Shown here one piece after another: positions 37,944 to 47,661 of a DNA stretch of 64,000 nt. The stretch spans positions 1-64,000 of the forward strand of contig NZ_JAAXCM010000047.1 of assembly GCF_019734885.1 (NCBI RefSeq), read 5' to 3'. The translations under genes and the position numbers were made by a program. The DNA comes from Pseudocoprococcus catus (lineage in GTDB: Bacteria; Bacillota; Clostridia; Lachnospirales; Lachnospiraceae). A model generated the notes under the pieces. That model did no database searches. It was not told the origin of the DNA and saw only the letters and a list, made by a program, of their open reading frames with translations. Positions within the stretch are counted from its first letter, which is position 1. Each line of letters starts with the position of its first letter.

Positions 37944-39227
37944 TTGAAAAACTGGAATGATATTTATCAGAGCGTAAAAACCGGGGAGATGGATGAAAAA
38001 TTGAAAATGATGGGCTGCGAGGACATGGCGGCCGGAAGAGACAGAGCGGTACATGTGCTTGAAAGCTTCAAAGAATGCTTTGGCACAAAGGAGGATACGC
38101 CGGTGATGCTGTGCTCAGCGCCTGGTCGAACAGAGATCTGCGGTAATCATACCGATCACCAGCATGGACATGTGCTGGCGGCAGCAGTCAATCTTGATTT
38201 TCTCGCCTGCGTTGCGTTAAACGGCACACAGACCGTGCGTTTTCAGTCAGAAGGCTGGCCGATGACAACGGTTGACCTGTCTGATCTCAAAGTGCAGGAA
38301 GCAGAAAAGGAAACAACCGCATCACTGGTTCGCGGTGTGCTAGCTCAGCTGGCGCAGGGCGGCTATGAGGTGGCCGGTTTTGATATGTATGCTGTTTCAA
38401 GTGTTCTTCCGGGATCCGGACTTTCCTCGTCAGCAGCCTGTGAGGTGCTTCTTGGCACAGCCGGTAATCATTTATTCTGTGGGGATGCATATGATGCAGT
38501 GACGATTGCCAGAATTGGTCAGAAGGCAGAGAATATTTATTTTGGAAAACCAAGTGGATTAATGGATCAGACTGCTTCCTCAGTGGGAGATACAGTGGCG
38601 ATTGATTTTGCAAATCCGGAGGCACCGGTTGTCAGACCGATTGAAGCCAATCTGGAAGGTCTTGGGCTGGCACTGTGCATCATTGATTGTGGTGCGGATC
38701 ATGCCGCTTTAACCGGAGAATACGCGTCCATTCCACAGGAAATGTGTCAGGTAGCTGCTTATTTCGGGAAAAAAGTGCTGCGTGAAGTAAATGAAGCGGA
38801 TGTACTGGCTAATCTCCCTGCACTGCGCCAGAAAGTCGGTGACAGAGCGGTACTCAGAGCACTGCATTTTTATGCGGACGATCAGAGAGCAGTGGAAGAA
38901 GCCGATGCACTGGCAAGTGGAGAAAAAGAAATATTTTTGAATCTTGTAAAAGAATCCGGACGTTCTTCATGGGAGCTTTTACAGAATATTACGCCGGCTG
39001 CAGCTGTGGCCCATCAGGATATGGCCATTGCGCTGACTGTCGCAGAAAAAGCGCTGAATGGAGAAGGGGCCTGCCGCGTTCACGGTGGTGGTTTTGCCGG
39101 AACAATCCAGGCATTTGTTCCGCTTGAAAAAGTAAGTGCGTTCAAGAAAACAGTAGAAAGTATGCTCGGAGAGGGATGCTGTCATGTACTGAGTATCCGT
39201 CCTGCAGGCGGCATTGTGCTTGAATAA
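37944..39227 (+). CDS. galK: Galactokinase
   Basis: The 427-residue GHMP kinase starts at a TTG codon, with aaggagtgggg just upstream. Motifs: galactose-binding PGRTEICGNHTDHQHG, phosphate loop LPGSGLSSSAACEV and C-terminal RVHGGGFAGTIQAF. It converts galactose to galactose 1-phosphate, the first Leloir step. The following galT is 18 bases away. galE is not in this window. Confidence 0.95.
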   Translation: MKNWNDIYQSVKTGEMDEKLKMMGCEDMAAGRDRAVHVLESFKECFGTKEDTPVMLCSAPGRTEICGNHTDHQHGHVLAAAVNLDFLACVALNGTQTVRFQSEGWPMTTVDLSDLKVQEAEKETTASLVRGVLAQLAQGGYEVAGFDMYAVSSVLPGSGLSSSAACEVLLGTAGNHLFCGDAYDAVTIARIGQKAENIYFGKPSGLMDQTASSVGDTVAIDFANPEAPVVRPIEANLEGLGLALCIIDCGADHAALTGEYASIPQEMCQVAAYFGKKVLREVNEADVLANLPALRQKVGDRAVLRALHFYADDQRAVEEADALASGEKEIFLNLVKESGRSSWELLQNITPAAAVAHQDMAIALTVAEKALNGEGACRVHGGGFAGTIQAFVPLEKVSAFKKTVESMLGEGCCHVLSIRPAGGIVLE

Positions 39228-39245
39228 TTGATGGAGGAATGTGTG

Positions 39246-40733
39246 ATGAATCGGAATGAAGCAATAAGTGGATTAGTCAATTATGCACTGGAGAAAGAGA
39301 TGATCCAGCCGGAAGAAAAAGCATGGGCAGTGAATGGCCTGCTGGACATTCTTCAGTTGGATGCTTTCTCCTGGGAGGAAGGCGAAAAGGCTGAACTGAC
39401 AGAGTTACTGGATACATTGCTTGATGATGCTTATGAACGTGGCATTCTTGAGGAAAATTCAGTTGTTTACAGAGATCTTCTGGATACAAAACTGATGGGA
39501 AGCCTTCTGCCTCGCCCGGCACAGGTGATGGCACATTTTGATACGCTGAGAAAAGAATCTTCTCAAAAGGCAACAGACTGGTATTATCAGTTCAGTCAGG
39601 ACAGCAATTATATCCGAAGAGATCGAATCGCGAAAGATATGCGCTGGAAGACAGATACAGAATATGGTGAACTGGATATTTCCATCAACTTATCCAAGCC
39701 GGAAAAGGATCCAAAGGCAATTGCAGCCGCAAGAACTCTGGCGGTTTCCAATTATCCGCGCTGCATGCTGTGCGCCGAAAACATGGGCTATGCCGGCCGT
39801 CTGGATTATCCGGCCAGACAGAATCACCGGATCGTACCGGTGCAGATCAACGGTGCGGCCTGGTATCTTCAGTATTCTCCATATGTTTATTACAATGAAC
39901 ATTGCATTTGTTTTAATAAAGAACATACACCGATGAAAATCGACCGTGCCTGCTTCGGCAAGCTTTTGGATTTTGTCGGTCAGTTTCCGCATTATTTTGT
40001 CGGTTCCAATGCAGACCTGCCAATCGTCGGCGGTTCCATTCTGGCTCACGATCATTTCCAGGGCGGACGCTATACATTTGCAATGGAACGTGCACCGATT
40101 GAGACAGAGATTTCTTTTAAGGGTTATGAAGATGTCAAAGCAGGCATTGTGAAATGGCCGATGTCCGTTATTCGTCTGGCCTCCGAAGATCCGCAGAAGC
40201 TGGTAGACCTTGCAGACAGAATCCTTGCAAGCTGGCGCGGTTACACAGATGAAGCAGCGATGATTCTGGCAGAAACAGACGGGGAACCGCATAATACGAT
40301 TACACCAATTGCACGCCGCAGGGGTGCAGACTACGAACTGGATCTTGTTCTTCGCAACAACCTGACTACGCCGGAGCATCCCCTTGGTATTTATCATCCA
40401 CATGAGGAACTGCATCATATTAAGAAGGAAAATATCGGTCTGATTGAAGTCATGGGTCTGGCGATTTTGCCGGGAAGACTCAAACAGGAACTGGCAGCAG
40501 TGGCAGAAAAGCTTGTTTCAGGTGCAGATCTTTGCGAGGATCCGCTGACAAAAGCACATGCTGACTGGGCCAAAGCGATTGCAGCGAAACACACAATCAC
40601 AGCAGAAAATGCAATGGAGATTGTGCTGCAGGAAACAGGCCTTGTGTTTGCAAAAGTACTGGAGCAGGCCGGCGTTTATAGCCGGACACCGGAAGGTAAA
40701 GCAGCCTTTCTTAGATTTATTGAGCAGGTATAA
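39246..40733 (+). CDS. galT: UDP-glucose--hexose-1-phosphate uridylyltransferase (Firmicutes type)
   Basis: The 495-residue enzyme belongs to the long GalT type 2 family of Gram-positives, distinct from the ~350-residue E. coli form. Features are the N-terminal ~200-residue region (DLLDTKLMGSLLPRPA) and the uridylyl-accepting segment GGSILAHDHFQGGRYTFA with its HxH-type histidines. It exchanges UMP between UDP-glucose and galactose 1-phosphate. I chose the ATG at 39246 over one at 39231, since ggagg precedes it by 8 bases. Confidence 0.93.
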   Translation: MNRNEAISGLVNYALEKEMIQPEEKAWAVNGLLDILQLDAFSWEEGEKAELTELLDTLLDDAYERGILEENSVVYRDLLDTKLMGSLLPRPAQVMAHFDTLRKESSQKATDWYYQFSQDSNYIRRDRIAKDMRWKTDTEYGELDISINLSKPEKDPKAIAAARTLAVSNYPRCMLCAENMGYAGRLDYPARQNHRIVPVQINGAAWYLQYSPYVYYNEHCICFNKEHTPMKIDRACFGKLLDFVGQFPHYFVGSNADLPIVGGSILAHDHFQGGRYTFAMERAPIETEISFKGYEDVKAGIVKWPMSVIRLASEDPQKLVDLADRILASWRGYTDEAAMILAETDGEPHNTITPIARRRGADYELDLVLRNNLTTPEHPLGIYHPHEELHHIKKENIGLIEVMGLAILPGRLKQELAAVAEKLVSGADLCEDPLTKAHADWAKAIAAKHTITAENAMEIVLQETGLVFAKVLEQAGVYSRTPEGKAAFLRFIEQV

Positions 40734-40757
40734 AAGGCAAGAAAAGAACATATCATA

Positions 40758-40856
40758 TTGATTGACGATAATCCGGATGCAGTGAGAACGGTCTGTTATG
40801 CAATGGGTGATGACTCAAAACGACTGGAAATGGCAATATTTCGCAGCACCGGATAG
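40758..40856 (+). pseudogene. Possible short coding remnant between galT and the peptidase gene
   Basis: A 32-codon frame from a TTG reads LIDDNPDAVRTVCYAMG and ends 18 bases before the peptidase gene. The composition looks protein-like, but there is no ribosome binding site. It may be the 3' scrap of a deleted gene or chance. I do not recognise it. Confidence 0.25.
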
Positions 40857-40873
40857 CGGAAAGAAGGCATAAA

Positions 40874-42895
40874 ATGACAACAGAGCAGCAATACATTGAA
40901 TCATTAGATATAGAAGCATCCTATAACCTGGCCAAGAAGATGGAGGCCTACCGCACGAATCCTGTTCTCGGCTACCGACCGGCAGGATCCTGGGCAGAGT
41001 TTGAGACCGGAGAGATGCTGAAGGCTTATATGGAAGATTTGGGGCTTTCCAATGTCCGCAAGGATGAGATTAAAGTGGATGGCTGGGAGTTTGAGAGGGC
41101 CGTTTTAGCCTACAGAGATGCAGCAGGCGAGAGACAGGAAGTCCAGCTGGGAGCATACCAGACGGATTTTGTGACAGAAGGCGCAGAAACATTTCAGGTC
41201 GTTTATGTAGGAAAAGGCGGCGAGAAAGATTATGCTGATAAGGACGTGGCAGGGAAGATCGTGTTGGCGGAGATCAACCAGAGAGATGAATGGTGGATTA
41301 ATTTCCCTGTGTATCAGGCCCATGAGAAAGGGGCAAAAGCACTGATTGCTGTTCAGGTCGGCGGATATGGACAGGTAGACGAGAAGGCTTTAAATGCCCA
41401 GGATATCGCGGGTCCTCCGGAGGCATCAGCTTTTTCTATGTCCTTTGAAGATTCTGAGAAATTAAAGGCATGCCTGGATGAAAAGGGTGAGATCACCGTT
41501 ACTCTGGATGCCAGCAGCCGGGTTATGCGGGATGTTTCTACATATAATATTCTTGGCGAGATCCCGGGAAAGCGTTCAGATAGAATGATTCTTTTGTCGG
41601 CTCATTATGATTCTTATTTCAGCGGTTTTCAGGATGACAACACGGCGGTGGCCATGATGCTTGGCATTGCACGGGCTTTTATTAAAATGGGCTATCAGCC
41701 GGAGAATACATGGGTATTCTGTGCCATGGCTGCGGAAGAGTGGGGAATTGCTGATTCCAAGTACGACTGGTCAACCGGCGCTTATGCGGAGGTGTTTAAT
41801 GTCCATCCGGAATGGGCGGGCAAAGTGATTGGTGATTTCAACTTCGAATTGCCGGCACTTTCTAACGGCAATCTGGACGGAATCCGCTGTACATATGAAT
41901 ACAAAGACTTTTTTGAAGATACATTAAAGGCACTGCCGGCACTTTCGCCGGCCTATCCGGAAGGTGTTCTTGTATCGGCACCAATTGAAACCTGGTCGGA
42001 TGACTTTTCTGTGGCTATCAGCGGTATTCCGTCCATGGTCAATGAATTCAGTGCAGGTTCCTTTATGACTACGCACTATCACTCACAGTATGACAGTGAT
42101 GAATATTATAATGAGGCGGCTTACCGATTCCATCATGAACTTTACGGTCTGCTTTTGATGCATCTGGACAGACAGTCTGTGGCACCGCTGAATTTTGCGG
42201 AGGTTTTTGAGCAGGCATCTGCCAGTCTGGATGTGCTGATGTGTCAGAAATCCGGTAGCAGGGTTACTGCCCTTCTGAACCTTCTGGGACAGACAGAAGA
42301 GATGGCAGAAGAAGTTTATGATCGTATTTATGATATCAATGAGGCTGGAGTGGATTCTGAAGAATGCCGTGAGGCTGAGAAGATTCTGCTGAAAGTATTC
42401 AAGATGACTCAGGACAAATATGTTCGTCTCACATGGGAGGATGCGGTTGTTTTTCCGCAGGAGGCGGCTCAGAATAATCTGCGGTATCTGAAGAAGGCCA
42501 TTCGCGCTTTAAGGCGTAAGACGCCGGATGCCGAGGCTGCGTTTGAAGCTTTATATGAGATTGATAACAATGCCTATGCTTTTCAGTTTTCAAAACAGGT
42601 CTATGAGCGATTTACAGATTATGTTCTTGACCAGAATTCAGACCGTCTGCAGTGGGGACGCGGCCGGATCGTGCATCATGAGAATCTCTATGATTTGGTG
42701 GCACAATTGATGGATAAGTATCATCAGGGAGCGATGGATTTTGCAGATGAAATTGCAGAGCTGGAAAGGGTTGTGGAACGGCAGAAAGACTATCTCAGGG
42801 ATGATATCGAATACATGCTGCAGTCCACAGAGAAAATGCTGCTTTTGCTTCAGTCAGCCAATGAACGGCTGAAAAATATACAGGAGAAAAATTAA
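40874..42895 (+). CDS. M28 family zinc aminopeptidase-like protein with PA domain
   Basis: The 673-residue soluble protein has a protease-associated insert (~75-190), then a peptidase M28 domain (~220-440). Zinc ligands are apparent in LLSAHYDSY, DDNTAVA, AAEEWG and HYHSQYD. The C-terminal ~230 residues are helical and not typical of characterised aminopeptidases. No signal peptide is seen, so it may act inside the cell on short peptides. It could also be cotranscribed with the acetyltransferase 5 bases downstream. The exact substrate is unknown. Confidence 0.82.
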   Translation: MTTEQQYIESLDIEASYNLAKKMEAYRTNPVLGYRPAGSWAEFETGEMLKAYMEDLGLSNVRKDEIKVDGWEFERAVLAYRDAAGERQEVQLGAYQTDFVTEGAETFQVVYVGKGGEKDYADKDVAGKIVLAEINQRDEWWINFPVYQAHEKGAKALIAVQVGGYGQVDEKALNAQDIAGPPEASAFSMSFEDSEKLKACLDEKGEITVTLDASSRVMRDVSTYNILGEIPGKRSDRMILLSAHYDSYFSGFQDDNTAVAMMLGIARAFIKMGYQPENTWVFCAMAAEEWGIADSKYDWSTGAYAEVFNVHPEWAGKVIGDFNFELPALSNGNLDGIRCTYEYKDFFEDTLKALPALSPAYPEGVLVSAPIETWSDDFSVAISGIPSMVNEFSAGSFMTTHYHSQYDSDEYYNEAAYRFHHELYGLLLMHLDRQSVAPLNFAEVFEQASASLDVLMCQKSGSRVTALLNLLGQTEEMAEEVYDRIYDINEAGVDSEECREAEKILLKVFKMTQDKYVRLTWEDAVVFPQEAAQNNLRYLKKAIRALRRKTPDAEAAFEALYEIDNNAYAFQFSKQVYERFTDYVLDQNSDRLQWGRGRIVHHENLYDLVAQLMDKYHQGAMDFADEIAELERVVERQKDYLRDDIEYMLQSTEKMLLLLQSANERLKNIQEKN

Positions 42896-42900
42896 TTATT

Positions 42901-43560
42901 ATGGAAAGTGAAAGACTATATCAGGTGCAGAAAGAGGATCTGCCGAAACTGGAGGATTTGCTGACACAGTGTTTTAGGGAGGACCCCCTTTATCACAGCC
43001 TGATACCGAATAAGGATATTAGGGAAAGGCTGATGCCGGAGCTTTTTAAATGTGATCTGACGGAGTTCTATGAATGCTGTGATATTTATGCAGACAGTCC
43101 GGAATGCAACAGTCTGCTGGTGGTTTCTGACGAAATGGAACCCTATGAACATTTATTTAAAGCGTATTTTACAGAAATTGCGGCAGCATTAAAGACGGAT
43201 GGTTATCTTCTGAAAGAAGATGCTTCCATGCATACATTCTGGAATTTCATTCTGGGGAGGGATTACCTGAATTCTGCATGGACAGACCAGCTGCATCAGA
43301 AACACCGTCTTCATGTGATTTATCTGGCGGTACGGCCGAATATGCAGCATCATGGATTGGCGGATGTGCTGATGAATGAGGTGATTCGATATGCCGATGA
43401 ACATCGGATGATGGTGTCTTTGGAGACGCACAATCCGGTGAATGTGGAATTTTATCAGCGTTTTGATTTCAAGGTTTTCGGTATTGTACAGAAACACTTT
43501 GATCTGAAGCAGTATTGTCTGATCCGGGAAATCCGCAAAAGAGAATCTGCAGCAAAGTAA
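42901..43560 (+). CDS. GNAT family N-acetyltransferase
   Basis: The 219-residue protein has the acetyl-CoA-binding motif AVRPNMQHHGLADVL (Q/RxxGxG/A type) and the C-terminal VNVEFYQRFDFKVFG. It is longer than the minimal fold, with an N-terminal half resembling the domain seen in several uncharacterised Firmicutes GNATs. Its acceptor is unknown. It starts 5 bases after the peptidase gene and ends just before a bidirectional terminator. Confidence 0.85.
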   Translation: MESERLYQVQKEDLPKLEDLLTQCFREDPLYHSLIPNKDIRERLMPELFKCDLTEFYECCDIYADSPECNSLLVVSDEMEPYEHLFKAYFTEIAAALKTDGYLLKEDASMHTFWNFILGRDYLNSAWTDQLHQKHRLHVIYLAVRPNMQHHGLADVLMNEVIRYADEHRMMVSLETHNPVNVEFYQRFDFKVFGIVQKHFDLKQYCLIREIRKRESAAK

Positions 43561-43613
43561 TTGAAGGCTCAGGGAAGCAGGTTCACAAGAAATAGAAGAT
43601 AAAATACATAAAG

Positions 43614-43663
43614 AATGCCGTCGCATCCGGGATGATAGAAATCTCCGGTGCGACGGCATTTTG
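43614..43663. terminator. Bidirectional terminator between the GNAT and UxaA genes
   Basis: The 12-bp stem aatgccgtcgca / tgcgacggcatt extends by ccgg/ccgg past a bulged T, and is flanked by TTTT on the plus side and TTCTTT on the minus side. Confidence 0.85.
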
Positions 43664-43682
43664 TGGTAGAGTAGACCTTTTA

Positions 43683-44861
43683 TCAGATGACAGGTCCGAG
43701 ACAGTGGATATCGATGGAAGTAAAGTACTGGATGGCCTCATTTCGTGTCATTTCCCCGTTCAGGACACGCAGCATTTTCTCAAAAGCAGCTTCGCCGACT
43801 TCATTGATACTGTTTTTGCCCTCAATAATGACACCGGCGTTGAGATCCATATCGTTTTTCATCCGTTCGTAAGTATTTGGATTGCCACAGATTTTGATCA
43901 CCGGCATGCACGGAAAGCCCTGAGGGGCACCGCGGCCGGTGGAGAACATCATAAACTGGGCGCCTGTTGCAGCCATACCTGTCAGGATTTCCGGTTCACG
44001 TCCCGGAGTATCCTTGATCCAGAGGCCTTTGCAGCCGGCAGCATGCTGAGGATATTCAAGAACACCCTGAATCGGACGGCTGCCGGATTTCATAATAGCT
44101 CCAAGACTCTTTTCTTCAATAGAGCTTAATCCGCCGGCGATATTGCCCGGTGTTGGCTGACCTTTTCTCATATCGCAGCCGATGGCTTTGGCACGTCCCT
44201 CCATTTCATTGACGATCTGGTAGATCTTCCGGCCGACAGGACCGTTTTCACCGCCTACGGCACGGCGGGCCAAAAGATGTTCACCGCCAATGAATTCTGT
44301 TGTTTCGCCAAAGATAACTGTTGCACCAAGATCCACCAGTTTGTCAGCAACATAGCCGATGACACAGTTGGAAGCGATACCGGAAGTTGTATCAGAGGCA
44401 CCGCATTTAATGGACATAACGACTTCGGAGATATCTGTTTCTTCACGCTGCAGGCCGGAAATTTCTATGGCCATATTCCGGGCGATATCGGTACCTTTCT
44501 GGATGGCGTTGGAGACACCGCCAAGTTCCTGAATACGGATAATTTCAACATGTTTGCCTGTGGCAGAGACCTCTTTATACAGGCGTTCAACATCAGTACC
44601 TTCACAGCCCAGGCTGACGATCAGTACAGCTCCAAGATTCGGGCTTTTGCCGAGACTGATCAGTGTGTCCGTAACTCTTTCAAGATCCGGCGGCATCTGG
44701 CAGCAGCCCTGATGATGCGGAAATGTGACACAGCCCTGTACCTGTCGGCAGATGGCTGAGGCAACATCTGATGCGCAGGTAACACTCGGAATAATACCGA
44801 CATAATTTCTGATACCGACCTGACCGTCAGGACGGCGATAACCATTGAATGTATAACCCAT
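43683..44861 (-). CDS. UxaA-family lyase, large subunit (altronate/galactarate dehydratase or sulfolactate lyase type)
   Basis: The 392-residue protein matches the C-terminal catalytic part of altronate/galactarate dehydratases: RRPDGQVGIRNYVGIIPSV at the start, GCCQMPPDLERV, LGCEGTDVERL, IKCGASDTTSG with its cysteine, GGLSSIEEKSLGA and FSTGRGAPQGFPCMPVIKI. UxaA of E. coli fuses this to an N-terminal SAF domain. Here the two are separate genes with a one-base overlap (TAATG), the arrangement of SuyAB, the sulfolactate sulfo-lyase. Family membership is clear but the substrate is not. The gene is transcribed after porB, so the product of the lyase may feed the oxidoreductase. Confidence 0.85.
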   Translation of the reverse strand: MGYTFNGYRRPDGQVGIRNYVGIIPSVTCASDVASAICRQVQGCVTFPHHQGCCQMPPDLERVTDTLISLGKSPNLGAVLIVSLGCEGTDVERLYKEVSATGKHVEIIRIQELGGVSNAIQKGTDIARNMAIEISGLQREETDISEVVMSIKCGASDTTSGIASNCVIGYVADKLVDLGATVIFGETTEFIGGEHLLARRAVGGENGPVGRKIYQIVNEMEGRAKAIGCDMRKGQPTPGNIAGGLSSIEEKSLGAIMKSGSRPIQGVLEYPQHAAGCKGLWIKDTPGREPEILTGMAATGAQFMMFSTGRGAPQGFPCMPVIKICGNPNTYERMKNDMDLNAGVIIEGKNSINEVGEAAFEKMLRVLNGEMTRNEAIQYFTSIDIHCLGPVI

Positions 44862-45172
44862 TACACTGTCCCTCCTTCCAGATCACCGCGTCCGCGCTGA
44901 CTGTCCATGTTGTGGATATGGACATAATCACCTGCAGCAATATCCCTGGATGCGGCACCGATGGCCTCACCGTATTTAATAATTTCTTCGCCCTTTTTAA
45001 TATCGCAGAGGGCAATTTTGTGTCCGTAAGGGATATCAGACAATAATTGAATTTCAAAGTGGTGGCCCTTTTTGTCTGCGACGTTGGCGATCATGCCGGC
45101 TTTGACGTCGTTGGTAAAGACGGTGGCCACATTATCGTGGTCAATTGCTTTTAATGCAAATACTTCAGCCAT
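44861..45172 (-). CDS. UxaA-family lyase, small SAF-domain subunit
   Basis: The 103-residue protein is a stand-alone SAF domain, with LSDIPYGHKIALCDIKKGEEIIKYGE and GDYVHIHN as found at the N-terminus of altronate dehydratase or in SuyA. It would complete the large subunit encoded directly after it. It starts 52 bases after porB, with ggagcgtat as a weak binding site. A metal-binding His of the family is likely the one in YVHIHN. Confidence 0.85.
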   Translation of the reverse strand: MAEVFALKAIDHDNVATVFTNDVKAGMIANVADKKGHHFEIQLLSDIPYGHKIALCDIKKGEEIIKYGEAIGAASRDIAAGDYVHIHNMDSQRGRGDLEGGTV

Positions 45173-45224
45173 TGTAAGTCATACGCTCCTTTCAGTTTTT
45201 CAGTTGCTGTTTTGTAAGTCATGA

Positions 45225-46160
45225 TTATGCGTTGGCTCTTGTCAGAAGATTTTCCCAGCGTCTGTCGATTTCTCTCTGGATATCTTCAATGAGATGTTCA
45301 TTTTCCGGTTTGAAAAGGTGGGCAAAACGTCCCTGGCTTCTCAGGAAATCTTCAATTGGCAGCTTTTTCTTTGGAATGTAATTGACAACCCATTTTTCAC
45401 CGTCATAACATTCAAATAATGGCCAAAAACAGGTATCCACAGCAGCTTTGCACAGATCAATGATATCCGGTGTATTATAGCGCCATCCGCGAGGACACGG
45501 TGCCATAATATTGAGGAAAGCGGCCCCGGATGTGTATAAAGCTTTCTCGGATTTGATATGTAAATCCCTGAAATTTTGGACAAATGTTGTCTGGGCAACA
45601 TATGGTACATGATGAGCTGCGATTACTTCAGCCAGATCTTTGCGGTTTTGCGGTTTACCGTTGCTGACTGTACCGACAGGTGTTGTTGTTGTATCCGCAT
45701 ACAGAGGTGTTGCAGAAGAACGCTGGATACCTGTGTTCATATAGGCTTCATTGTCATAGCAGACATAAACCATATCGGTGTTTCTCTCCATAGCACCGGA
45801 AAGGGACTGGAAACCGATGTCATATGTTCCGCCGTCGCCGCCTACAGCGATAAATTTGTAAGTACCGCCTATTTTGCCTTTTTTGGACATGGCTCTGTAA
45901 GCAGCTTCCACGCCTGAACAGGTTGCACCGGCATTTTCAAATGCTGTGTGAATGTAGGAATCCTGCCATGCTGTGTATGGATAGATAAAAGTGGAAACTT
46001 CCATACAGCTTGTTGCATTGCAGATAACTGCATGGTCTTCAGGATGAACAGCTTTCATCACATTTCTAAGGGCAATGGATGCACCGCATCCTGCACACAT
46101 TCTGTGACCGGCAGTCAGTCTGTCGGGACGTTCCATATATTCTTTAAAATTATATGCCAT
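45225..46160 (-). CDS. porB: 2-oxoacid:ferredoxin oxidoreductase subunit beta
   Basis: The 311-residue TPP-binding subunit has the cluster-binding MCAGCGAS and further cysteines, the TPP motif GDGGTYDIGFQSLSG, and NEAYMNTGIQRSSATP. It binds TPP and a [4Fe-4S] cluster and transfers electrons from the oxidative decarboxylation of a 2-oxo acid. It lies 12 bases after porA. Confidence 0.92.
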   Translation of the reverse strand: MAYNFKEYMERPDRLTAGHRMCAGCGASIALRNVMKAVHPEDHAVICNATSCMEVSTFIYPYTAWQDSYIHTAFENAGATCSGVEAAYRAMSKKGKIGGTYKFIAVGGDGGTYDIGFQSLSGAMERNTDMVYVCYDNEAYMNTGIQRSSATPLYADTTTTPVGTVSNGKPQNRKDLAEVIAAHHVPYVAQTTFVQNFRDLHIKSEKALYTSGAAFLNIMAPCPRGWRYNTPDIIDLCKAAVDTCFWPLFECYDGEKWVVNYIPKKKLPIEDFLRSQGRFAHLFKPENEHLIEDIQREIDRRWENLLTRANA

Positions 46161-46172
46161 TTCGATTCCTCC

Positions 46173-47354
46173 TTATCCCTTCAGGGACAGATAACGATAT
46201 GTCTGTCCGACTGTGCCGTCAGCGGCAATTTTCATCATATCCTCATAGACACTTGTAAGGCTTGCAACAGTAACATCACGACCGCCGAGACCATATACAT
46301 AATTAACGAATTTCGCGTGGATGCCGGCATCATAAAGTGCACATCTGACATCGGCGCCCAGAGGACCTGTGACCGTATTGAAACTTTCTGTACGATCCAT
46401 GCAGGCAACAACTTTGACATTCTTTAATGCTTCTGCAATCTGGGATGCCGGGAATGGACGGAACATGCGGACTTTGATCAGGCCGGCACGGATACCCATG
46501 CTGCGGAGTGCATCAACAGCGTCCTTGCCTGTGCCGGCAGCACTTCCCATGATGACCATGGCATAGTCAGCATCTTCCATGCGGTAGGATTCAAAGAAGC
46601 TGTATTTTCTGCCTGAAATTCTCTCAAAATCTGCAGCAACATCTAACATAACCTTTTTGGAATTTTCCAGTGCCTGAAGATTAGCACGTTTGGCTTCCAT
46701 AACATAAGGCGGATTCGCATAAGGTCCGATGGCCAGCGGCTCGGATGCATTCAGAAGATAGTGTTCGGGTCTGTATTCACCTACAAAATTTTTGACAACA
46801 TCGTCTTCTAACAGTTCGATATTTTCAACACCGTGGCTGATGATAAAGCCATCCTGGCAGACCATGATCGGCAGACGGACATCCGGATGCTCGGAAATAC
46901 GGAAAGCCATGACCATATTATCATAAGCTTCCTGGTTATTTTCTGAGAACAGCTGGATCCAGCCGGCGTCACGGGCACCCATGGCATCAGAGTGGTCACA
47001 GTTGATGTTGATCGGTCCGGAGAGAGCACGGTTGACAAGAGCCAGAGCCAGCGGCAGTCTGTCGGAGGCGGCCACATAAAGCATTTCCCACATATAGGCA
47101 AGGCCGCAGGAAGAAGTTGCGGTCATGGCGCGGGCACCGGCTGCGGAGGCACCGATGGTGGCACTCATGGCGCTGTGTTCGCTTTCTACGGGAACAAAAA
47201 CAGAATCGACTTTGCCATTGGCAACATAGCTGGAAAAATACTGAGGGATTTCTGTTGATGGCGTAATTGGAAAGGCTGCGACAACGTCAGGATTAATCTG
47301 GCGCATGGCAGTTGCAATCGCTTCATTACCGGATAATCTTTCTCTGATTGACAT
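46173..47354 (-). CDS. porA: 2-oxoacid:ferredoxin oxidoreductase subunit alpha
   Basis: The 393-residue subunit begins SIRERLSGNEAIATAMRQI and has the pyrimidine-binding AFPITPSTEIPQYF and SEHSAMSATIGASAAGAR features of PorA. The substrate range could be pyruvate or other 2-oxo acids. The sequence alone does not decide it, although GNEAIA and the PorB motifs are closest to pyruvate enzymes. It overlaps porD by one base. Confidence 0.92.
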   Translation of the reverse strand: MSIRERLSGNEAIATAMRQINPDVVAAFPITPSTEIPQYFSSYVANGKVDSVFVPVESEHSAMSATIGASAAGARAMTATSSCGLAYMWEMLYVAASDRLPLALALVNRALSGPININCDHSDAMGARDAGWIQLFSENNQEAYDNMVMAFRISEHPDVRLPIMVCQDGFIISHGVENIELLEDDVVKNFVGEYRPEHYLLNASEPLAIGPYANPPYVMEAKRANLQALENSKKVMLDVAADFERISGRKYSFFESYRMEDADYAMVIMGSAAGTGKDAVDALRSMGIRAGLIKVRMFRPFPASQIAEALKNVKVVACMDRTESFNTVTGPLGADVRCALYDAGIHAKFVNYVYGLGGRDVTVASLTSVYEDMMKIAADGTVGQTYRYLSLKG

Positions 47355-47659
47355 TATTCGTCACCTTCTTTCATGGTGATGGCACCGAATGGACATACTT
47401 TGGCACAGATACCGCAGCCCTTGCAGTGCATCAGGTCAAAATCTTCACGTTTCTGGTTTTTTACAGGAATGGAGGAATCCGGACAAACCGGCACGCACAT
47501 CAGACATTGTTTGCATTTGTCCATATCCAGAACCGGCACATTGACACGCCATTCACCTGTATTGAATTCAGGAGCCGTGGCACCGCCTGTTACAACAGTA
47601 CCGGGATTCAGATTCTGCCAGGTAACATCAATATCCTGTTTTCTGATATCAGTTTTCAT
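47354..47659 (-). CDS. porD: 2-oxoacid:ferredoxin oxidoreductase subunit delta (2[4Fe-4S] ferredoxin-like)
   Basis: The 101-residue protein has two CxxCxxCxxxCP clusters (DKCKQCLMCVPVCPD and HCKGCGICAKVCP). It shuttles electrons to free ferredoxin. The ATG at 47659 is preferred. A TTG at 47665 lies inside the porG stop codon context and near aaggagg. Only 2 bases separate it from porG. Confidence 0.9.
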   Translation of the reverse strand: MKTDIRKQDIDVTWQNLNPGTVVTGGATAPEFNTGEWRVNVPVLDMDKCKQCLMCVPVCPDSSIPVKNQKREDFDLMHCKGCGICAKVCPFGAITMKEGDE

Positions 47660-47661
47660 AC

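Noticed and set aside
43632-44129. 165-codon and other plus-strand frames opposite the UxaA, por and lldP genes
   Set aside because: All are opposite well-conserved enzymes and lack start signals.
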